From a virus, in IMG/VR virus record IMGVR_UViG_3300022562_001757, positions 1 to 64,000 of that record: DNA of 64,000 bases; one strand, written 5' to 3'. The translations under genes were made by a program, and so were the position numbers. A model generated the notes under the pieces. That model was not told where the DNA came from, ran no database searches, and worked only from the letters and a program-made list of their open reading frames with translations. This document shows, piece after piece, positions 1 to 7,604 of the stretch. Position 1 is the first letter of the stretch. Every line of letters begins with the position of its first letter.

Positions 1-194
1 TATGCGCTGAAACGCCGTCCACGCGCGATGAGACGCCGAAGTTTGCGTTCAAGATGGATTCTCTGCGAACTATGTGCAGGTCCAATGCGCGTGTATAGTG
101 CATTGCGCAACCGAATTTTATCCGGTGGATATGTAAGCTCTACATCATCGCTGAGAATGTATGTTTTTCCTCGAAAAAGTATGCGCTTTTTCAC
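1..194 (-). CDS. Unknown protein, 3' end off the window (partial)
   Basis: A minus-strand frame stays open from a GTG at 194-192 to the left edge, giving 64 residues that begin MKKRILFRGKTYILSDDVEL. A GAGGAG ribosome binding site lies 8 nt upstream of the GTG, which is good support for a real start. The visible part is basic and Arg-rich toward its end (RKLRRLIARGRR), with no family I recognise. It follows the DUF6745-like gene on the same strand after a gap of about 55 nt and probably belongs to the same transcript. The C-terminus is missing, so no function can be assigned. Confidence 0.6.
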   Translation of the reverse strand, partial: MKKRILFRGKTYILSDDVELTYPPDKIRLRNALYTRIGPAHSSQRIHLERKLRRLIARGRRFSA

Positions 195-248
195 TAATCG
201 TTCTCCTCGTAGACCAGTACCACCGTAGCCGTCTTTACACAAGATGGA

Positions 249-1268
249 TCATGTCTCCACCTTAGGATCATACTCGCCGACTTGCAAACCCCACTGCCAG
301 GCAAAGGCTTCTTCGAGCGTAGTGATGCTGCCGGGGACACGTTCGTGATACACCTTTTTGCTTCCATCGAGTTCTGGTGTGGAGTTCGTGACTTCCGTCA
401 TCACCAGAGGCTCGTCATTAGGAAGCTCTGCTCGCAAAAGACGCCTCGGGTTTCCTAACGGATCTACGTCAGCATCGAGAACCACTGCACCAATATCGTG
501 AAGGTATCGTCCAGCACCATAGCGCTCCAGCATGATGCGACGTACCTCAACATTTTCTTCGTCGGTGATGCGCTGCGGTGTTAAGTTTTCCGGATTTTCA
601 ATAATGTACTGCGGAACCCGTACGCCATGCACGGCCCACACTCCCCAACCATCAGGATATTGAATCGCCGGTCCGCTAGTGTTGTGAAGACGGTGTCGGT
701 CGTCACGATGCAGGCAGGTTGGTCGTTCTGAAAGGATCACTGTATCGGATGAAGGCCACCACCAGCCGCTGCTCACCGCTACCTCAATCTGCGGACCTGC
801 ATCCGCATCCGTCTTCAGTTCAAGAACGTCCTTAATGGCTTGGTAATACCCTAGCCAGCAAAGGTCATGCTGCCCATAGCAAGGAAGCTGACCCCTAAGC
901 TGGACCCAAAGATGGTTCCTAAGTTGGTCCCAAAGCTGGACCCTAAGTTGGCTCCAAAGCTGGTCCTCAAGTTGAGCCGTAAGTTGGGCCATAATCTGGC
1001 TCCAAAGCTGGTCATCAAGCTGGTCCCTAAACTGATCCCTAAACTGGCCATTAAGTTTACGCTGACTTACCATCAAGAGACCTTCATGGGGACTTCTTGC
1101 CCAAAGGATTTCTTTCGGCTCGTCAAATCCACGTTCCCTGTAGGCTGCCCTGACACCGGCTTCGGCACGGGGGCGATCCGCCGGTCCTGTCTGCAAACCC
1201 AGCTGAAGGTACTTTTCACGTTCCTCTTGGAATCGCTGCCACTGCGCTAGGGTGATCTTGGTAGGCAA
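249..1268 (-). CDS. DUF6745-like protein with tetrapeptide repeats
   Basis: A 339-residue protein of unknown function. It starts at TTG (1268-1266), 9 nt after a GAGGTG ribosome binding site. Residues 1-35 form a conserved head ending TGPADRPRAE. Residues about 73-127 are a run of xxQL tetrapeptides (RDQL, WSQL, WDQL). The C-terminal half has the HRLHNTSGPAIQYPDGWGVW block typical of DUF6745-like proteins. A close paralogue lies at 48497-49549, and the head alone recurs at 43164-43535. Nothing catalytic is visible. The repeat probably forms an amphipathic helical or solenoid structure. The family link is from memory of the motif. Confidence 0.75.
   Translation of the reverse strand: MPTKITLAQWQRFQEEREKYLQLGLQTGPADRPRAEAGVRAAYRERGFDEPKEILWARSPHEGLLMVSQRKLNGQFRDQFRDQLDDQLWSQIMAQLTAQLEDQLWSQLRVQLWDQLRNHLWVQLRGQLPCYGQHDLCWLGYYQAIKDVLELKTDADAGPQIEVAVSSGWWWPSSDTVILSERPTCLHRDDRHRLHNTSGPAIQYPDGWGVWAVHGVRVPQYIIENPENLTPQRITDEENVEVRRIMLERYGAGRYLHDIGAVVLDADVDPLGNPRRLLRAELPNDEPLVMTEVTNSTPELDGSKKVYHERVPGSITTLEEAFAWQWGLQVGEYDPKVET
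886..1060 (-). repeat. 12-bp degenerate tandem repeats coding for xxQL
   Basis: About fourteen degenerate 12-bp units in the middle of the DUF6745-like gene encode successive xxQL tetrapeptides. The unit resembles the one at 49130-49330 in the paralogue, but copy number and variant residues (W, R, D, E, Y) differ. Such tracts change length readily by slippage or recombination. Confidence 0.8.
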
Positions 1269-1288
1269 CTATTCTTTCACCTCGTCCG

Positions 1289-1393
1289 CTACCGTAGCGT
1301 TGGCCATCTTGTCAGCACCTTCACGATGTCGGCGTTGAGCAGCGGCTTCACCAAGCCTTGTAGGCGCTTACTCGGGATCACATTGCAGAGCAT
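1289..1393 (-). CDS. Possible small ORF or gene remnant
   Basis: A 34-codon frame starts at ATG 1393 with GGAG 9 nt upstream and reads MLCNVIPSKRLQGLVKPLLN. The same frame is open upstream without a start (DGDQELFK). A different frame downstream reads ADKMANATVADEVKE and stops directly before the TTG of the DUF6745-like gene. This looks like the tail of a decayed gene with an indel rather than an intact gene, but the ribosome binding site keeps it possible. Confidence 0.3.
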   Translation of the reverse strand: MLCNVIPSKRLQGLVKPLLNADIVKVLTRWPTLR

Positions 1394-1458
1394 CTTGAAC
1401 AGCTCCTGGTCGCCGTCAAGAGGTTGCAGCTAGCCAGCGATTGTGGCTTACGTGACAT

Positions 1459-4400
1459 CTAGGCGTAGATGGCCGCGAAGCCACGGTCGCTGAGCTGGCG
1501 GCGGTAGCGGTAGAGGAGGAACCAGAGGGCCTCGGCCGCGGCAGCCGTGTCGAGGTTGTAGCGGCAGAGCACCACCGCGCGCACGGCGTCGGGCTTGTTG
1601 AAGCCCACACCGTCCTTCTCGATGGCGCCGTCGCAGTGGTTCAGCATGTCCTCATGGGCCCGAATGAGGAGCTGCCGGTACTCGGGATCTGAGATGCGCT
1701 CAGGGGCCTTGAGAGGCTTCTGAGAGCCGTTGGACACGCGGGCCTGCTCCTGCTCACAAATGCGGTCCACGAACGTCTGGTGCGCCTTACGCTCGGCCTC
1801 AGCGGCCTTCTGCTGGCGCTCCGACTCGGCCTTGGCCAGCTTCGCCTGGTGAGCGTCGACGCGGGCCTGCCACTCGGCATCCGACTCAGCCATGACCTTG
1901 ACCGGCGGCGGGGGAGGCGTGTAGCTCACCTCGGCCTCGATGGCGCCCTCGATGAGCCGCTTCTTCTGGTCGAGAAGGTCGTACACCCGCTTCTCCAGCG
2001 AATGATCCACCACCAGGCGGATGTACTCCAGGCTGGAAGCGGTCTGGCCGATACGGCGGATGCGGTCCTCAGCCTGAAGAAGTGTACCAGGTACCCATGG
2101 GAGGTCCACGAAAATCATTCGGCTCGCGTGCGTCAGGGTGAGACCCTCGGCACCGGCGGCGATCGTGAGCGCCACGCCCTTGAGCTTGCCGGACTGAAAG
2201 TCGCGAACCACATTCGCGCGATCCTCAGGAGTCATCGAACCGATAATCATGCCCCACCCCTCGCGAGCGCCAAGTGCCTCCACCGGAGCACGGTGCGCGG
2301 AGAAGACCACGATCGGTTCGTCGGCTTCTTCGTAGCTCTCGACCAGCTCGATGAGCGCGGGGATCTTCTCGGAAGCCAGGTCGGCGCGCAGCGAGGAAAA
2401 CATCTCGAATGGGGGCAGCTCGCCAGCTGAGAGGAATGCATCCGACACGTCCTCCAGCGCGTCCAGTTGCTGCCGCAGACCCTTGCTGATATCATTGACC
2501 AGAATGTGCTGGTAGCGCTTTGTGGGCAGCGAGGTGAGCACGTCGTCCTTGCGACGGCGAAGCATGACCCGGCGCATACGCTCGGCGGCCTCAGGCAGCG
2601 GCTTTGGCGCGAAGTCCCAGCCACCCCAGCGATTCTTGTGCCCACCGAAAAGCGTCACGAAGCGGTCGAATTTACCGAACACTTCCCACGCCAGGCCGCC
2701 GGCGTTGAGCGTGCCCCAGAGGTCGAAGGGACGATTCGCCAGCGGGGTACCGGTAAGCAGCCAGGTCGTAGAGGAGACCTTCGCCACCGCGGTGATTTTC
2801 TTGGTGCGCGCCGACTTGTAGTTTTTTACGAAGTGGCAATTGGAAACCAAGACGCCATCGGCTACGTAGTTGTGATTATCGGCTACTTCAAGATTGTAGA
2901 CAAAATCGTCTTGGCTACAGATTCCGGATCCCGAAGTATTTCCTCGTTCCAGAATCTCAATACGGACCACCCGAGATGATCCAGAACGAAGTTTTTCCTT
3001 TTGTCCAGGAAGCGCCACTTTTTTGACCGATGCGTGTTTCCGTCGACCTCGATAGCCGTCTTTGACTCCGGGTGCGCAATGTCCACTTGGTAGAACTTTG
3101 GCAGACTGCTTAGCAGACCCGGATTTATGCACGTAAGAGCCGTCCGTGCCTTTCCGAGTTTTATTGTGTACTCCAGCGCAAACCCAGGGCCAAGTAGATC
3201 GAATAGCGTTTGCTGGGGCATTGTGATTTGCGGCTTTCCGCCGCGCCGCAAAAAACTTGGATTCTCCGTATGAAATTTGGCAGCCGCTGCCATTACCTTG
3301 GAGCGGAAATCTGGGTCCTTGTTTAAGCGCGTCATGCGCTCCGATGCGGCTGAATTGCATCTCCCCTGCATTGGATGGCCAACTTTCTCTAGACGTTGTT
3401 TGAGACGATGACTCAACTCTTCCCGATATGCAGGCTTGGTGCATCTGTAGATCGACCAGCATGACTTCGTGCAGAAGCGCTGTTTTGGCTGATTCGTTTT
3501 GACGATGAAATCCATCCCGCAGCCTGCGCACGCGCGCTTGCACTCCGGTGCCTTGTTTGCAGCGGCTATTTTCGCCTTGACCTCCGGTCTGGAATTGGTG
3601 CTCTTGGCGGCGCATGCTTTGGAACAGAACCTCGCTGTTGATTTTCCTCTTTTCTGTGTCATGAACGTTGTCTGACAATGTTCGCAGACGCGCTCCACAA
3701 CGGAGCGATCCCGCCGCAACGTACCCTTCGTCTGTCCAGATTTTGTGGTTGGATGTGCAGGTGAACTCTCCGTCTTCATGAACCACCTTCACCAGAGAGT
3801 TATGCCTTTTATGCCGCATCCAGCGGGAAACTGGCTTGTACTCCCAGGTCTTTAGCTCTATATTAAAGGAAATAGCGTTGACCTGCAACTTGTTTTCAAC
3901 AATGTCTTGGATTTTCAGTAGCCCACGGTCTGTTAGAATCTCCGTGCTCCCCGGGAAGCACTCGTCCACCACCAGGACCACATCCGAGAAATTCGCGGCT
4001 TCCTTTTCCAGCGGCGCCTGGGTGTAATTCACGATGATGATTTCGCCCGCCTCAGGAGCCCGCGCACGGCCCGCGGTCACGACCGGGGTAAAGTCGGGGC
4101 GCCACTTCAGAGTCTCGTCGCGCCACACGTAGCGAACGGAATTCGGGCAGACCACCAGCACACGAGAGTCAGGCTCCAGTGCCATCAGCACCTGGACCGT
4201 GTTGTGCGTCACGATAAAATCGTCGGTCACGTACAGGTTGTCCTCAGCCGCTACGCGAATGCACTGTGCTGGCTTCTGCCCAATCGCAACGACGTTCACG
4301 ATAGCACGCGTAGGTCCATACTTCCCTTGGCGTCGTAGCGCTTTGACTTTCCTGTCGAGCTTAAACGGGTTGATGCCGTTTGGCATAGTGATGATTAGGC

Positions 4401-5772
4401 GCCACGAGCGATTTCCTGTGCGCGACTCCCCGTTGTAGGTGTAGGTCGGAATCCTCGACGACAATGTTGCAGTGCCACCAAGGCTGCGCACCAAGTGTAG
4501 TACATCCTCTGCCAAGTCTTGGCTAGACGATGAAAATTCAATAGTGGAATTATCGTACGCACTTCCGTCCGTGTCCAGAAGACCGGCCAGAAGTTCGCGG
4601 CGCTGCGCTACCGTTCCGAATAGATAAGGTCTAGGGATAAATTTGTCCGTGGATGAGCAGCCCCACAATGCCAGGTCTCTGAGTGCCTCGGTAATAGGAT
4701 TGGTATTCGAGTCTCTTCCACTAGACAAAGAGAAGTCTACGCAATGATCGTGAGCCGCCAATTGAGACACATGGACGCCATCGGGCAGGCGCTGCGCAAT
4801 GATTTCGGAAATAGCGGCGTCAGACGTGATAGTAGGGGTTCCGGAAATTATAGATCCGTCACCCAACAGTGCACCCAGAACATAGGGATCAATGGGTAGC
4901 GCCTGCGCATTGAACTCCACTGGGTCCACCATGGGAATGAAATGCTTGCAGTTGCCAGCCTTGTCGCGAAGGCCGACTTCCATGATGGCGCGCAATGACA
5001 ATGTTTGGTACCCCGAACCGCGCTTTTTGCGTGTGGGGGTAATGACGTTCCACAAGTGCTCTTCACAGCACTCAGTGCTCGCCCCATCGGAGAAGGTCAC
5101 ACGATAAATCTGCTTCTTGCCTTGTGGATACACGCCAATAACTGGCGTTGGCTGGCCGTTGCTCCCGATAACCAGGTCACCTACCTGGATAGTAAGCATG
5201 AGCTTCCAGCCCTTTGGCGTTAGAATCGCCGCATCCAAGGGTTGCGCTTTTCCGAGGCCCATGTCGTCGGCGAGTAGAGCGCGGTTGTGGAGCGCGAGGA
5301 ACTCGACACCGTCGACCTGGTAGTCGTACAGGCCGGTGTCGGCACAGCGGGCGAGGGCGCGGTCCCGGCGAGGATCGCTGAGGACGCGCAGCTCGTCGTC
5401 CACGTTGAGCTGGAGCTTATCGGCGACTTCGAGCACGCGGGCGCGGTGCTTGGCGTCGGCGGAGCAGGTCCATTGCTTCAGCTCGGGGTTCCAGCGGGCG
5501 CCGGGAAGGCTGCGCAGGAGAGGGAGCGCGTCGCGGTCGAACTCCATGACGATGCCCAACAGGAGGGCGCTAACCTGGATCAGGCGGCGGATGGTCTGCT
5601 GCACACCAACACCCTCGATTCCGTGCGGCTCGGCGCAGCGCGCATCGTTGCACACGCTGAACCACTTACCGTGACTATTTTTCGTCGACCAACCCTGTCC
5701 AACCGCGAGAGTCTTGCCGCAGGTGAGGCACTTCGAGTCGCGCTTGTTTCGGATTTTGAAAGTCGTCGTCAT
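1459..5772 (-). CDS. SNF2-family helicase (SMARCAL1-like) with two inteins
   Basis: A 1,437-residue precursor that would splice to about 714 residues. Order of parts: zinc ribbon (C15xxC18 and C41xxxxC46), a HARP-like segment near residues 75-125 (LPGARWNPELKQW), then SNF2 ATPase motifs: Walker A DDMGLGK-T, Walker B DECH, TGTP, FSAH, AAGAEGLTLT, and QAEDRIRRIGQ. A Glu/Lys-rich coiled segment precedes the C-terminus. Intein 1 splits Walker A after K175; intein 2 splits Walker B between E604 and C979. The precursor therefore cannot be an active ATPase until both splice. The start has GGAGG 9 nt upstream and a TTGACA promoter at 5801-5829. Likely role is DNA remodelling or annealing in phage replication or repair (inferred). 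Confidence 0.93.
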   Translation of the reverse strand: MTTTFKIRNKRDSKCLTCGKTLAVGQGWSTKNSHGKWFSVCNDARCAEPHGIEGVGVQQTIRRLIQVSALLLGIVMEFDRDALPLLRSLPGARWNPELKQWTCSADAKHRARVLEVADKLQLNVDDELRVLSDPRRDRALARCADTGLYDYQVDGVEFLALHNRALLADDMGLGKAQPLDAAILTPKGWKLMLTIQVGDLVIGSNGQPTPVIGVYPQGKKQIYRVTFSDGASTECCEEHLWNVITPTRKKRGSGYQTLSLRAIMEVGLRDKAGNCKHFIPMVDPVEFNAQALPIDPYVLGALLGDGSIISGTPTITSDAAISEIIAQRLPDGVHVSQLAAHDHCVDFSLSSGRDSNTNPITEALRDLALWGCSSTDKFIPRPYLFGTVAQRRELLAGLLDTDGSAYDNSTIEFSSSSQDLAEDVLHLVRSLGGTATLSSRIPTYTYNGESRTGNRSWRLIITMPNGINPFKLDRKVKALRRQGKYGPTRAIVNVVAIGQKPAQCIRVAAEDNLYVTDDFIVTHNTVQVLMALEPDSRVLVVCPNSVRYVWRDETLKWRPDFTPVVTAGRARAPEAGEIIIVNYTQAPLEKEAANFSDVVLVVDECFPGSTEILTDRGLLKIQDIVENKLQVNAISFNIELKTWEYKPVSRWMRHKRHNSLVKVVHEDGEFTCTSNHKIWTDEGYVAAGSLRCGARLRTLSDNVHDTEKRKINSEVLFQSMRRQEHQFQTGGQGENSRCKQGTGVQARVRRLRDGFHRQNESAKTALLHEVMLVDLQMHQACISGRVESSSQTTSRESWPSNAGEMQFSRIGAHDALKQGPRFPLQGNGSGCQISYGESKFFAARRKAANHNAPANAIRSTWPWVCAGVHNKTRKGTDGSYVHKSGSAKQSAKVLPSGHCAPGVKDGYRGRRKHASVKKVALPGQKEKLRSGSSRVVRIEILERGNTSGSGICSQDDFVYNLEVADNHNYVADGVLVSNCHFVKNYKSARTKKITAVAKVSSTTWLLTGTPLANRPFDLWGTLNAGGLAWEVFGKFDRFVTLFGGHKNRWGGWDFAPKPLPEAAERMRRVMLRRRKDDVLTSLPTKRYQHILVNDISKGLRQQLDALEDVSDAFLSAGELPPFEMFSSLRADLASEKIPALIELVESYEEADEPIVVFSAHRAPVEALGAREGWGMIIGSMTPEDRANVVRDFQSGKLKGVALTIAAGAEGLTLTHASRMIFVDLPWVPGTLLQAEDRIRRIGQTASSLEYIRLVVDHSLEKRVYDLLDQKKRLIEGAIEAEVSYTPPPPPVKVMAESDAEWQARVDAHQAKLAKAESERQQKAAEAERKAHQTFVDRICEQEQARVSNGSQKPLKAPERISDPEYRQLLIRAHEDMLNHCDGAIEKDGVGFNKPDAVRAVVLCRYNLDTAAAAEALWFLLYRYRRQLSDRGFAAIYA
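2839..3960 (-). other. Intein 2, in Walker B (DE/CH) of the helicase
   Basis: Residues 605-978 of the precursor (374 aa). It begins CFPGSTEILTDRG, has the block B motif TSNH (673-676), and ends in VYNLEVADNHNYVADGVLVS then N978, before extein C979. Cys1, terminal Asn and Cys+1 fit a class 1 intein. The penultimate residue is Ser977, not the usual His. No LAGLIDADG or in-frame HNH is visible: residues about 700-940 look non-globular because this DNA encodes another protein in the +1 frame (2883-3779). Excision would restore DECH. Confidence 0.9.
2883..3779 (-). CDS. Vsr-like (EDxHD-type) homing endonuclease nested out of frame in intein 2
   Basis: A 298-residue protein read in the +1 frame relative to the helicase and lying wholly within intein 2. 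ATG 3779 has an AAGGTGG ribosome binding site about 4 nt upstream, so internal initiation is plausible. N-terminal zinc fingers: CEHC...FCSKAC and CAGCGMDF...FCTKSCW. The C-terminus has YQVDIAHPESKTAIEVDGNT followed by H and KW, then DHLGWSVLRFWNEEI, like the Vsr/DUF559/EDxHD nuclease fold. Its first codons overlap the intein TSNH block and its last codons overlap the terminal splicing block. Probably the homing nuclease that mobilises this intein (inferred). Confidence 0.85.
   Translation of the reverse strand: MKTESSPAHPTTKSGQTKGTLRRDRSVVERVCEHCQTTFMTQKRGKSTARFCSKACAAKSTNSRPEVKAKIAAANKAPECKRACAGCGMDFIVKTNQPKQRFCTKSCWSIYRCTKPAYREELSHRLKQRLEKVGHPMQGRCNSAASERMTRLNKDPDFRSKVMAAAAKFHTENPSFLRRGGKPQITMPQQTLFDLLGPGFALEYTIKLGKARTALTCINPGLLSSLPKFYQVDIAHPESKTAIEVDGNTHRSKKWRFLDKRKNFVLDHLGWSVLRFWNEEILRDPESVAKTILSTILK
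4201..5247 (-). other. Intein 1, class 3 type with LAGLIDADG nuclease, in Walker A
   Basis: Residues 176-524 (349 aa), inserted in GLGK/T. It starts with Ala (AQPLDAAILTPKGWK) rather than Cys or Ser and ends VTHN before extein T525. The residues of the class 3 WCT triplet are present: W241 (EHLWNV, block B), C504 (AQCIRV, block F) and T522 (VTHN, block G). Class 3 inteins begin splicing with the block F Cys. Two LAGLIDADG-like helices, YVLGALLGDGS (297-307) and LLAGLLDTDGS (394-404), mark an in-frame homing endonuclease. Confidence 0.9.
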
Positions 5773-5800
5773 GAGTGGGATCCTCCGTGGCTCTTCTATT

Positions 5801-5829
5801 GTTGTACCACCACGGTATTACGTTGTCAA
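5801..5829 (-). promoter_or_regulatory. Promoter with operator-like spacer, for the helicase gene
   Basis: TTGACA (5829-5824), 17-bp spacer, then TACAAC (5806-5801), about 28 nt before the helicase ATG. The spacer contains GTAATACCGT, and TACC...GGTA forms a small inverted repeat across spacer and -10. The same arrangement is found at 6842, 11605, 43129 and 50312. Confidence 0.8.
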
Positions 5830-5924
5830 TACGCGTAAAGAAGATAAATTACGATTTGGCGCTACGTGGAGAGCGCTGAAATTCTTTTGAAACTAGGTAG
5901 TGGAAGAAAAAGAAGGAGGATGGA

Positions 5925-6725
5925 TTAGTCGAGGAAGGCGACCGCGTTGCTGGTGCTCTCGGAGTTCATCACGACGCGGTGCCAGCAGTCGAGCTTCAGC
6001 GTCTTGTGGTCGGCGTGGCTCACCTTGCCGCGCACGTAGACCGTCGTCGCGATCGTCCGGTCCACCCACATGAACGCCTTGATGTCCGGATGGCACTCCC
6101 GGCGCATCTCGTTGTACTTCTTCATCGAGATGCCGTTCGGGTACTTGCTGCACACCATCACGATGCGCCCGATCGCGCGGTACAGCTCCTCGACCGTGTG
6201 CGGCTTGGAGCGGAAGTTCCGCTGGAGAGGCTCGTGCTTCATGATGAGCTTGGGATTCGGCTCGAAGTCCGGCTCCGGCACGAAGAACCACTCACCCTGG
6301 CGCTTGTACGCCTTGTTGTGGCGCTTGTGCCAGTTCTTCTGGCGCACACCCTTGGCCTTCTGCTCCTGCGCCACCTGAGCCGGCTTGAGCGACTCCTTGG
6401 CCTCCCACACGGTGTTGCCACGGGTCTCGGCGACGAACCAGTGACGCTCGTCGTGGCCCATCAGGAGGGACCGCTTGACCTCACCACGCGTACCGTCCTC
6501 GCGCGAGCCCAGCACGAGGTGTCGTCCGGGAGCGTCCAGGTTGAGCACGTCGACCGCCTTGACAGCCGGCGACACGCGCAGCTCGAAATACTCGCCCTGG
6601 CGGTCGTTCTTGACGTCGGCCACCAGGGGAGCGCTGCGCCCCCGCACCGTCGTTACCGGCACCGAGACGATCTTTACCCGCGCTCCCATCTTGGAGAACT
6701 GCTTCTTCACGTGATCGAACTGCAT
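5925..6725 (-). CDS. Unknown phage protein, 266 aa
   Basis: The chosen start is ATG 6725 (MQFDHVKKQFSKMGARVKIV), 8 nt after an AGGGG ribosome binding site; the frame is open 17 codons further upstream without such support. The middle is very basic (KNWHKRHNKAYKRQ). The end contains GEWFFVPEPDFEPNP and VYVRGKVSHADHKTLKLDCW, which look like well-structured beta segments. No catalytic motif or membrane segment is evident and I do not recognise the family. It lies downstream of the promoter element at 6842-6870 and of a leader with an inverted repeat. Its position next to the helicase suggests an early role. Confidence 0.8.
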   Translation of the reverse strand: MQFDHVKKQFSKMGARVKIVSVPVTTVRGRSAPLVADVKNDRQGEYFELRVSPAVKAVDVLNLDAPGRHLVLGSREDGTRGEVKRSLLMGHDERHWFVAETRGNTVWEAKESLKPAQVAQEQKAKGVRQKNWHKRHNKAYKRQGEWFFVPEPDFEPNPKLIMKHEPLQRNFRSKPHTVEELYRAIGRIVMVCSKYPNGISMKKYNEMRRECHPDIKAFMWVDRTIATTVYVRGKVSHADHKTLKLDCWHRVVMNSESTSNAVAFLD

Positions 6726-6730
6726 GGCAT

Positions 6731-6829
6731 TTACCCCTTGTTTTTGTATGACTCGCACGGGCCTGAGTACATCCATACGCCATAAGTGGCGCCGTTCACC
6801 CTAAATCCGTGCGAGTCTTTCTTTTGCAA
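6731..6829 (-). CDS. Possible 32-aa leader ORF
   Basis: The frame TTG(6829)...TAA(6731) encodes a 32-residue peptide containing GFRVNGATYGVWMYSGPCE, and stops 5 nt before the ATG of the next gene. AAGGAG lies only about 1 nt from the TTG, which is too close to be ideal; the GTG eleven codons in is an alternative. The 11-bp inverted repeat at 6750-6817 overlaps it, so the region may act as a structured leader RNA instead. Confidence 0.35.
   Translation of the reverse strand: MQKKDSHGFRVNGATYGVWMYSGPCESYKNKG
6750..6817. repeat. 11-bp perfect inverted repeat in a leader
   Basis: GACTCGCACGG at 6750-6760 and its exact reverse complement CCGTGCGAGTC at 6807-6817 are separated by 46 nt. In the minus-strand transcript this would form a stable stem upstream of the gene starting at 6725, between promoter and start codon. 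It could be a regulatory leader hairpin. Confidence 0.6.
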
Positions 6830-6841
6830 ACTCCTTCTGAT

Positions 6842-6870
6842 GGTGTGCCACTACAGTGATACGTTGTCAA
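6842..6870 (-). promoter_or_regulatory. Promoter/operator family element with weak -10
   Basis: TTGACA (6870-6865), a 17-bp spacer starting ACGTATCAC, then CACACC (6847-6842) in the -10 position. The -35 and spacer match the element at 5801-5829 but the -10 is poor. It is either a weak or activated promoter or a second binding site for the same regulator. It lies upstream of the leader ORF and the gene ending at 5925. Confidence 0.5.
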
Positions 6871-6878
6871 TACTGATT

Positions 6879-7220
6879 CTAGGATTTTTCTTTCAAGCTG
6901 CGAATGGCATCCATGATGGCCGCGTGCGCTTCGCCGGTTTTATCCAGCGCGTCTGCCTTTCGCGCCAACATTTCCAGCATTTCATTGCGCTCTTGCCGAC
7001 GTCCACTGCCGTAGGTGAATCCTTCCACAGTGTCCGCCGCAGAAAGTAGCGCTCCGTGTGCTGCCTGCACGATACCATCCCAGTCTTTGGCCTTAAGACG
7101 TAGCATTGCCGCAATGTCCTTCTGGGCATCGTGGCGACCACGGCGATAGGCACTTTTGATCTTGGAGTCTTCTGAAACTTGCCGAAGGCTCTTTTTCACA
7201 GGTAGGGCGTTTATTGGCAC
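6879..7220 (-). CDS. Unknown small alpha-helical protein
   Basis: 113 residues, GTG start at 7220 with AAGGA 8 nt upstream. It is basic at the N-terminus (SAYRRGRHDAQKD) and then helical, with Ala/Leu-rich stretches such as EMLEMLARKADALDKTGEAH. No recognised domain. It is preceded by another small helical gene (7273-7560) with a gap of about 50 nt, so the two are probably co-transcribed. Confidence 0.65.
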   Translation of the reverse strand: MPINALPVKKSLRQVSEDSKIKSAYRRGRHDAQKDIAAMLRLKAKDWDGIVQAAHGALLSAADTVEGFTYGSGRRQERNEMLEMLARKADALDKTGEAHAAIMDAIRSLKEKS

Positions 7221-7272
7221 GTCATTTTCCTTTACCGGTTTTGGTCTTCAGATGTCTGCGTCGACAGGCCGC

Positions 7273-7560
7273 TTAGTTTTCTTCACGGCCGACCTCGTTC
7301 AAAGCAGCGATAAGCAAACCGCGAGATTTCTGGTCAAGAGCGGAAATAGCATGATTCAGCCGTTTCCGTATTAGCCGTTCGGCGTGCACCTCGAAGTTTT
7401 CGAGCATCTGGATAGTCTTGAGGACCTCGCGCAGCTGAAGGCGATACGGATGCCGCCACCACGGTTCATTCTTGATGCGAACACGCAATTCGGCAGCTTT
7501 CTCGTGGAGAATGCGGGTTGTTTGGTTGGCGCGCATCAGTATGTCAAGTTGCAGCAGCAT
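7273..7560 (-). CDS. Unknown small basic helical protein
   Basis: 95 residues from ATG 7560 (MLLQLDILMRANQTTRILHE), chosen because AAGGAG lies 10 nt upstream; the frame is open to 7611 but that start has no ribosome binding site and overlaps a tRNA-like T-arm. Sequence is helical and basic (RLQLREVLKTIQMLENFEVH, RLIRKRLNHAI), consistent with a small coiled-coil or nucleic-acid-binding protein. Function unknown. Confidence 0.6.
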   Translation of the reverse strand: MLLQLDILMRANQTTRILHEKAAELRVRIKNEPWWRHPYRLQLREVLKTIQMLENFEVHAERLIRKRLNHAISALDQKSRGLLIAALNEVGREEN

Positions 7561-7604
7561 TGCTCTCATTCTCCTTTTGCACCGCGCCCGCAGGCGTAGA
7601 GCAA

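Noticed and set aside
28-228. Plus-strand 66-codon frame at the left edge
   Set aside because: The opposite frame has a strong ribosome binding site and runs off the edge; the plus frame has no start signal.
867-1250. Plus-strand frame with PKL repeats opposite the DUF6745-like gene
   Set aside because: It is the antisense reading of the 12-bp repeat array; no ribosome binding site, and the minus-strand protein has a paralogue with conserved ends.
5925-6776. Longer start at 6776 for the 266-aa gene
   Set aside because: The ribosome binding site at 6739-6735 points to ATG 6725, and the extra 17 codons overlap the leader inverted repeat.
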